8,045 bases of DNA from an uncultured Ruminococcus sp. GTDB lineage: Bacteria > Bacillota > Clostridia > Lachnospirales > Lachnospiraceae. Within the stretch, counting starts at the first letter, position 1. Each line of letters opens with the position of its first letter. Below the pieces are notes generated by a model that worked only from the letters and a program-made list of their open reading frames with translations, had not been told where the DNA came from and made no database searches. The translations under genes were made by a program, and so were the position numbers. The stretch lies in assembly GCA_900553885.1 (NCBI GenBank), contig USFD01000118.1:1-8045 (forward strand). Direction: 5' to 3'. This document shows positions 5,481 through 8,045 of this stretch, in pieces.

Positions 5481-6425
5481 ATTTAATTCAAGATTCAGTT
5501 CTTTCAGCTTAGCAAGCACTTCTTCCAGAGATTTGCGTCCCAGGTTGCGGACTTTCATCATATCCTCCGGAGTCTTGTTTGTAAGCTCTTCCACTGTATT
5601 AATTCCGGCACGTTTGAGGCAGTTGTAGGAACGAACAGAAAGCTCAAGTTCGTCAATGCTCATCTCCAGAACTTTTTCCTTCTCATCATCCTCTTTTTCG
5701 ATCATAACTTCTGCTGCCTGGGCAACTTCCGACAGATCAATAAAGAGTTTCAGATGCTCGCTGAGCACCTTTGCAGCAAGGCTGACCGCCTCATCCGGCT
5801 GCATGGTTCCTTTTGTCCACACATCCAGTGTAAGCTTGTCATAATCTGTAATCTGGCCTACACGTGTATTTTCCACGGTAAGATTTACACGCTCAACCGG
5901 AGTGTAGATGGAATCAATCGGAATCACGCCGATGGGCATATCTTCTGTCTTATTCTTATCTGCACTCACATAGCCTCTGCCATTTGAAATTGTAAGTTCC
6001 ATATAGAGCTTGCTGTCGCTGCCGCCGCTGAGCGTAGCAATAACCTGCTCGGGATTTACGATCTCAATATCGGAATCAACCTGGATATCGGCACCTGTTA
6101 CAACACCTTCTCCCTCAAATTCGATATACGCAGTCTTCACTTCATCTGACTCAGATGTGTTTTTGATCGCCAGAGACTTCAGGTTCATGATAATCTCTGT
6201 CACATCTTCCTTTACGCCCGGAATGGAACTGAATTCATGCAGAACTCCGTCGATCTTTACAGAACTGATGGCTGTTCCCGGAAGAGAAGAAAGCATAATT
6301 CTTCTCAGGGAATTACCAAGGGTAGTTCCGTATCCTCTCTCCAGTGGCTCTACAACGAATCTTCCATACTTCTTATCATCTGAAACATCTGTAATTTCAA
6401 TATTAGGCTTATTAAAATCAAACAC
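5466..6425 (-). CDS. rpoA: DNA-directed RNA polymerase subunit alpha
   Basis: A 319-residue alpha subunit that dimerises to start RNA polymerase assembly. The N-terminal domain (about 1-232) has the signature GNSLRRIMLSSLPG (37-50) and the VERVNLTVENTRVGQ block (177-191). An acidic/lysine linker (243-251) leads to the C-terminal domain (about 252-312), which binds UP elements and activators. The DNA-contact residues R265, N268, N294, G296, K298 and S299 sit at the same positions as in E. coli. The start codon is GTG at 6425, with AAGGAGGG (6434-6441) eight bases upstream; no ATG fits. It lies 58 bases after rpsD. Its last four codons and stop are part of a direct repeat with a second copy in the downstream spacer, which is unusual. 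Confidence 0.98.
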   Translation of the reverse strand: MFDFNKPNIEITDVSDDKKYGRFVVEPLERGYGTTLGNSLRRIMLSSLPGTAISSVKIDGVLHEFSSIPGVKEDVTEIIMNLKSLAIKNTSESDEVKTAYIEFEGEGVVTGADIQVDSDIEIVNPEQVIATLSGGSDSKLYMELTISNGRGYVSADKNKTEDMPIGVIPIDSIYTPVERVNLTVENTRVGQITDYDKLTLDVWTKGTMQPDEAVSLAAKVLSEHLKLFIDLSEVAQAAEVMIEKEDDEKEKVLEMSIDELELSVRSYNCLKRAGINTVEELTNKTPEDMMKVRNLGRKSLEEVLAKLKELNLELNQGDE

Positions 6426-6483
6426 TACACAGACCCTCCTTATGGGTTTAATATGTTGAGGGGATACTAAGTTACAGCCGATA

Positions 6484-7077
6484 TTACTTTGAATATAACT
6501 CGACGATTAACATCTCATCTACCGGTACGTCGATTGCTTCTCTGTTCGGAAGCTCTTTTACTGTACCTTTGAGATTCTCGGAATCAACATCCAGCCACTC
6601 AGGAACCATGTTTCCTGCTGTAACTTCAAGAATCTCTTTGTATCTCTGTGAGCCTTTCTTGTTCTCTTTGATCTCAATTGTATCTCCGGCTTTTACAAGG
6701 TAAGACGGAATGTTTACCTGCTTGCCGTTTACAAGTACGTGCTTGTGATCAACGATCTGTCTTGCTTCTTTTCTTGTTCTTGCAAATCCCATGCGGAACA
6801 TTACGTTGTCCAGTCTGGACTCCAGAAGTCTCATCAGGTTCTCACCTGTCATACCTTCCATCTGTTTTGCCTTCGCATAGTAGTTTCTGAACGGTTTCTC
6901 AAGAACGCCGTAGATGAATTTTGCTTTCTGCTTCTCACGAAGCTGAAGGCCGTACTCACTCATCTTTCTGTTTGATCTCTTTAACTGTCTGTTAGATTTT
7001 TTACTGATTCCGAGGTAAATCGGATCCATGCCTAATGAACGGCATCTTTTAAGAACAGGAACTCTGTTTACTGCCAT
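6484..7077 (-). CDS. rpsD: 30S ribosomal protein S4
   Basis: S4, a primary 16S rRNA-binding protein that nucleates small-subunit assembly, 197 residues. The N terminus (MAVNRVPVLKRCRSLGMDP) has a single cysteine, so it is the zinc-free form. LREKQKAKFIYGVLEKPFRNYY (47-67) is conserved, and the S4 RNA-binding domain covers about 87-150 (RLDNVMFRMGFARTRKEAR, 88-106). The C terminus is the standard VELYSK. The start at 7077 has AGGAGG (7084-7089) six bases upstream. S4 is known to repress the alpha operon translationally in enterobacteria; its place between rpsK and rpoA here allows similar feedback, but I see no proven S4 target in this window, since the rpsM leader lies outside it. Confidence 0.98.
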   Translation of the reverse strand: MAVNRVPVLKRCRSLGMDPIYLGISKKSNRQLKRSNRKMSEYGLQLREKQKAKFIYGVLEKPFRNYYAKAKQMEGMTGENLMRLLESRLDNVMFRMGFARTRKEARQIVDHKHVLVNGKQVNIPSYLVKAGDTIEIKENKKGSQRYKEILEVTAGNMVPEWLDVDSENLKGTVKELPNREAIDVPVDEMLIVELYSK

Positions 7078-7103
7078 GTCTATCCTCCTAATTTATATAC
7101 ACT

Positions 7104-7117
7104 GCGGCTTCCGCCGC
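7104..7117 (-). other. Small hairpin upstream of rpsD
   Basis: GCGGC-GGAA-GCCGC forms a 5-bp stem with a GNRA-type tetraloop, 14 bases before the rpsD ribosome binding site in the 100-base rpsK-rpsD spacer. It has no T-run. A 10-bp palindrome ATTGTACAAT (7132-7141) lies further upstream in the same spacer. A role in rpsD expression is only a possibility. Confidence 0.4.
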
Positions 7118-7177
7118 CCTGATTTCTTTACATTGTACAATAACAGTTGTCTGCTGAAAATGTTCTGTATTCTGAAA

Positions 7178-7573
7178 TTAGACTCTTCTGCGCTTCGGCG
7201 GACGGCATCCGTTGTGCGGTACCGGAGTTACGTCCTTGATGCTTACTACATCAATGCCGCATGCCTGAAGAGCACGGATTGCTGCTTCTCTTCCTGAACC
7301 AGGTCCTTTTACGAATACATCTACTGTCTTCAGTCCATGAACCAGCGCTGCCTTTGCTGCTGTCTCAGCTGCCATCTGCGCTGCGTACGGAGTAGATTTC
7401 CTTGAACCTCTGAATCCCAGGCCGCCTGCACTTGCCCATGAAAGAGCATTTCCCTGTGTATCTGTTAATGTAACGATTGTATTATTAAAAGATGACTGGA
7501 TGTGTGCCTGTCCTCGTTCAACGTTTTTCTTGACACGTTTTTTTGTTACTTTTTTTGCAACTTTCTTTGCCAT
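7178..7573 (-). CDS. rpsK: 30S ribosomal protein S11
   Basis: S11, a platform protein of the small subunit near the mRNA exit and E site, 131 residues, the normal length. A lysine-rich N-terminal tail (MAKKVAKKVTKKRVKKN, 1-17) precedes the conserved core: AHIQSSFNNTIVTLTD (23-38), GFRGSRKSTPYAAQ (53-66), GPGSGREAAIRAL (90-102) and the terminal NGCRPPKRRRV. The start at 7573 is fixed by homology. Its ribosome binding site is poor: only TAGG followed by TTAG can be seen, in contrast to the strong sites of rpsD, rpoA and rplQ. An upstream open frame ends (TAG, 7579-7581) five bases before the ATG, so translational coupling is conceivable. It lies 101 bases after rpsM. Confidence 0.97.
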   Translation of the reverse strand: MAKKVAKKVTKKRVKKNVERGQAHIQSSFNNTIVTLTDTQGNALSWASAGGLGFRGSRKSTPYAAQMAAETAAKAALVHGLKTVDVFVKGPGSGREAAIRALQACGIDVVSIKDVTPVPHNGCRPPKRRRV

Positions 7574-7674
7574 TTAAACTAACCTACTTTCTTTAATCTC
7601 TCTATCAAGGTTGTTCGATCAGCCAGACTTATGCCGCCTCTCTCAGGCCGCATCCGCCGGGATTTACGAACAGA

Positions 7675-8043
7675 TTATTTTTTCTTATTCGCTACTGTTC
7701 TCTTCGGACCCTTACATGTTCTTGCGTTTGTCTTTGTCTTCTGACCACGAACCGGAAGTCCTTTTCTGTGACGGATTCCACGGTAACATCCAATCTCTTT
7801 GAGTCTCTTAATGTTAAGCTGGATCTCTCTTCTGAGATCACCTTCTACTACCTGTGTCTCATCAATTACTGCGCTGATCTTCTTTACTTCTTCACTTGTA
7901 AGATCTCTCACGCGTGTGTCAGGATTTACTCCTGCTTCTGCCAGAATACGGTTTGAACTTGTTCTTCCGATTCCATAGATATAAGTCAGACCGATTTCTA
8001 CACGTTTGTCTCTTGGTAAGTCTACACCTGCAATACGAGCCAT
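7675..8043 (-). CDS. rpsM: 30S ribosomal protein S13
   Basis: S13, a head protein of the small subunit that contacts the P-site tRNA and bridges to the large subunit, 122 residues and complete. The N-terminal helix-two-turn-helix region has RIAGVDLPRDKRVEIGLTYI (3-22) and YGIGRTSSNRIL (23-34). The basic C-terminal tail contains YRGIRHRKGLPVRGQKTKTN (87-106) and ends GPKRTVANKKK, as in other Firmicutes. The ATG is at 8041-8043, two bases from the window edge, so its ribosome binding site and any upstream operator lie outside. It is the first gene of the alpha operon order rpsM-rpsK-rpsD-rpoA-rplQ seen here; rpmJ and infA usually precede it in Firmicutes. Confidence 0.98.
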   Translation of the reverse strand: MARIAGVDLPRDKRVEIGLTYIYGIGRTSSNRILAEAGVNPDTRVRDLTSEEVKKISAVIDETQVVEGDLRREIQLNIKRLKEIGCYRGIRHRKGLPVRGQKTKTNARTCKGPKRTVANKKK

Positions 8044-8045
8044 GT

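Overview
The window reads as chromosomal DNA of a low- to mid-GC Firmicute, most likely a Lachnospiraceae-type Clostridium. The grounds are the gene content and order, the strong AGGAGG ribosome binding sites, the AT-rich spacers, the S4 and AdhE protein types, and a ribosomal protein L17 much longer than the usual form. All genes that can be supported lie on the minus strand. Long open frames on the plus strand are shadows of these genes.

Reading in the direction of transcription (high to low coordinates), the window opens with the alpha ribosomal operon: rpsM (S13, complete, its start at the window edge), rpsK (S11), rpsD (S4), rpoA (RNA polymerase alpha, GTG start) and rplQ (L17). It closes with a strong intrinsic terminator at 4627-4689. 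The order is the classical one, but the 100-200 base spacers are larger than expected. The rpoA-rplQ spacer is the most unusual part of the window. A 30-base segment covering the last codons, stop and flank of rpoA is repeated 74 bases downstream (28/30 identical). It sits among two hairpins, a second short repeat, and a 33-codon open frame with a good ribosome binding site.

Next comes gdx/sugE, a small multidrug resistance (SMR) protein with the residues of the guanidinium-exporter subtype. Its leader can fold into a bulged hairpin or a pseudoknot-like structure, and no promoter of its own is visible. After it comes adhE, the bifunctional acetaldehyde-CoA/alcohol dehydrogenase. It has an excellent sigma-A promoter overlapped by Rex-like palindromes, which fits NADH-responsive control of fermentation, and it ends in a perfect 19-bp inverted repeat that acts as a terminator. 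The last gene encodes an APH/choline-kinase-fold phosphotransferase with its own TATAAT box. The first 300 bases hold no convincing gene but include a GC-rich block of unknown nature.

The window is mainly housekeeping plus fermentation. I see no mobile element, CRISPR array, tRNA or rRNA. The leads worth following are the rpoA 3'-end duplication and its spacer, the gdx leader, the Rex-like cluster at adhE, and the GC-rich block at the left end.
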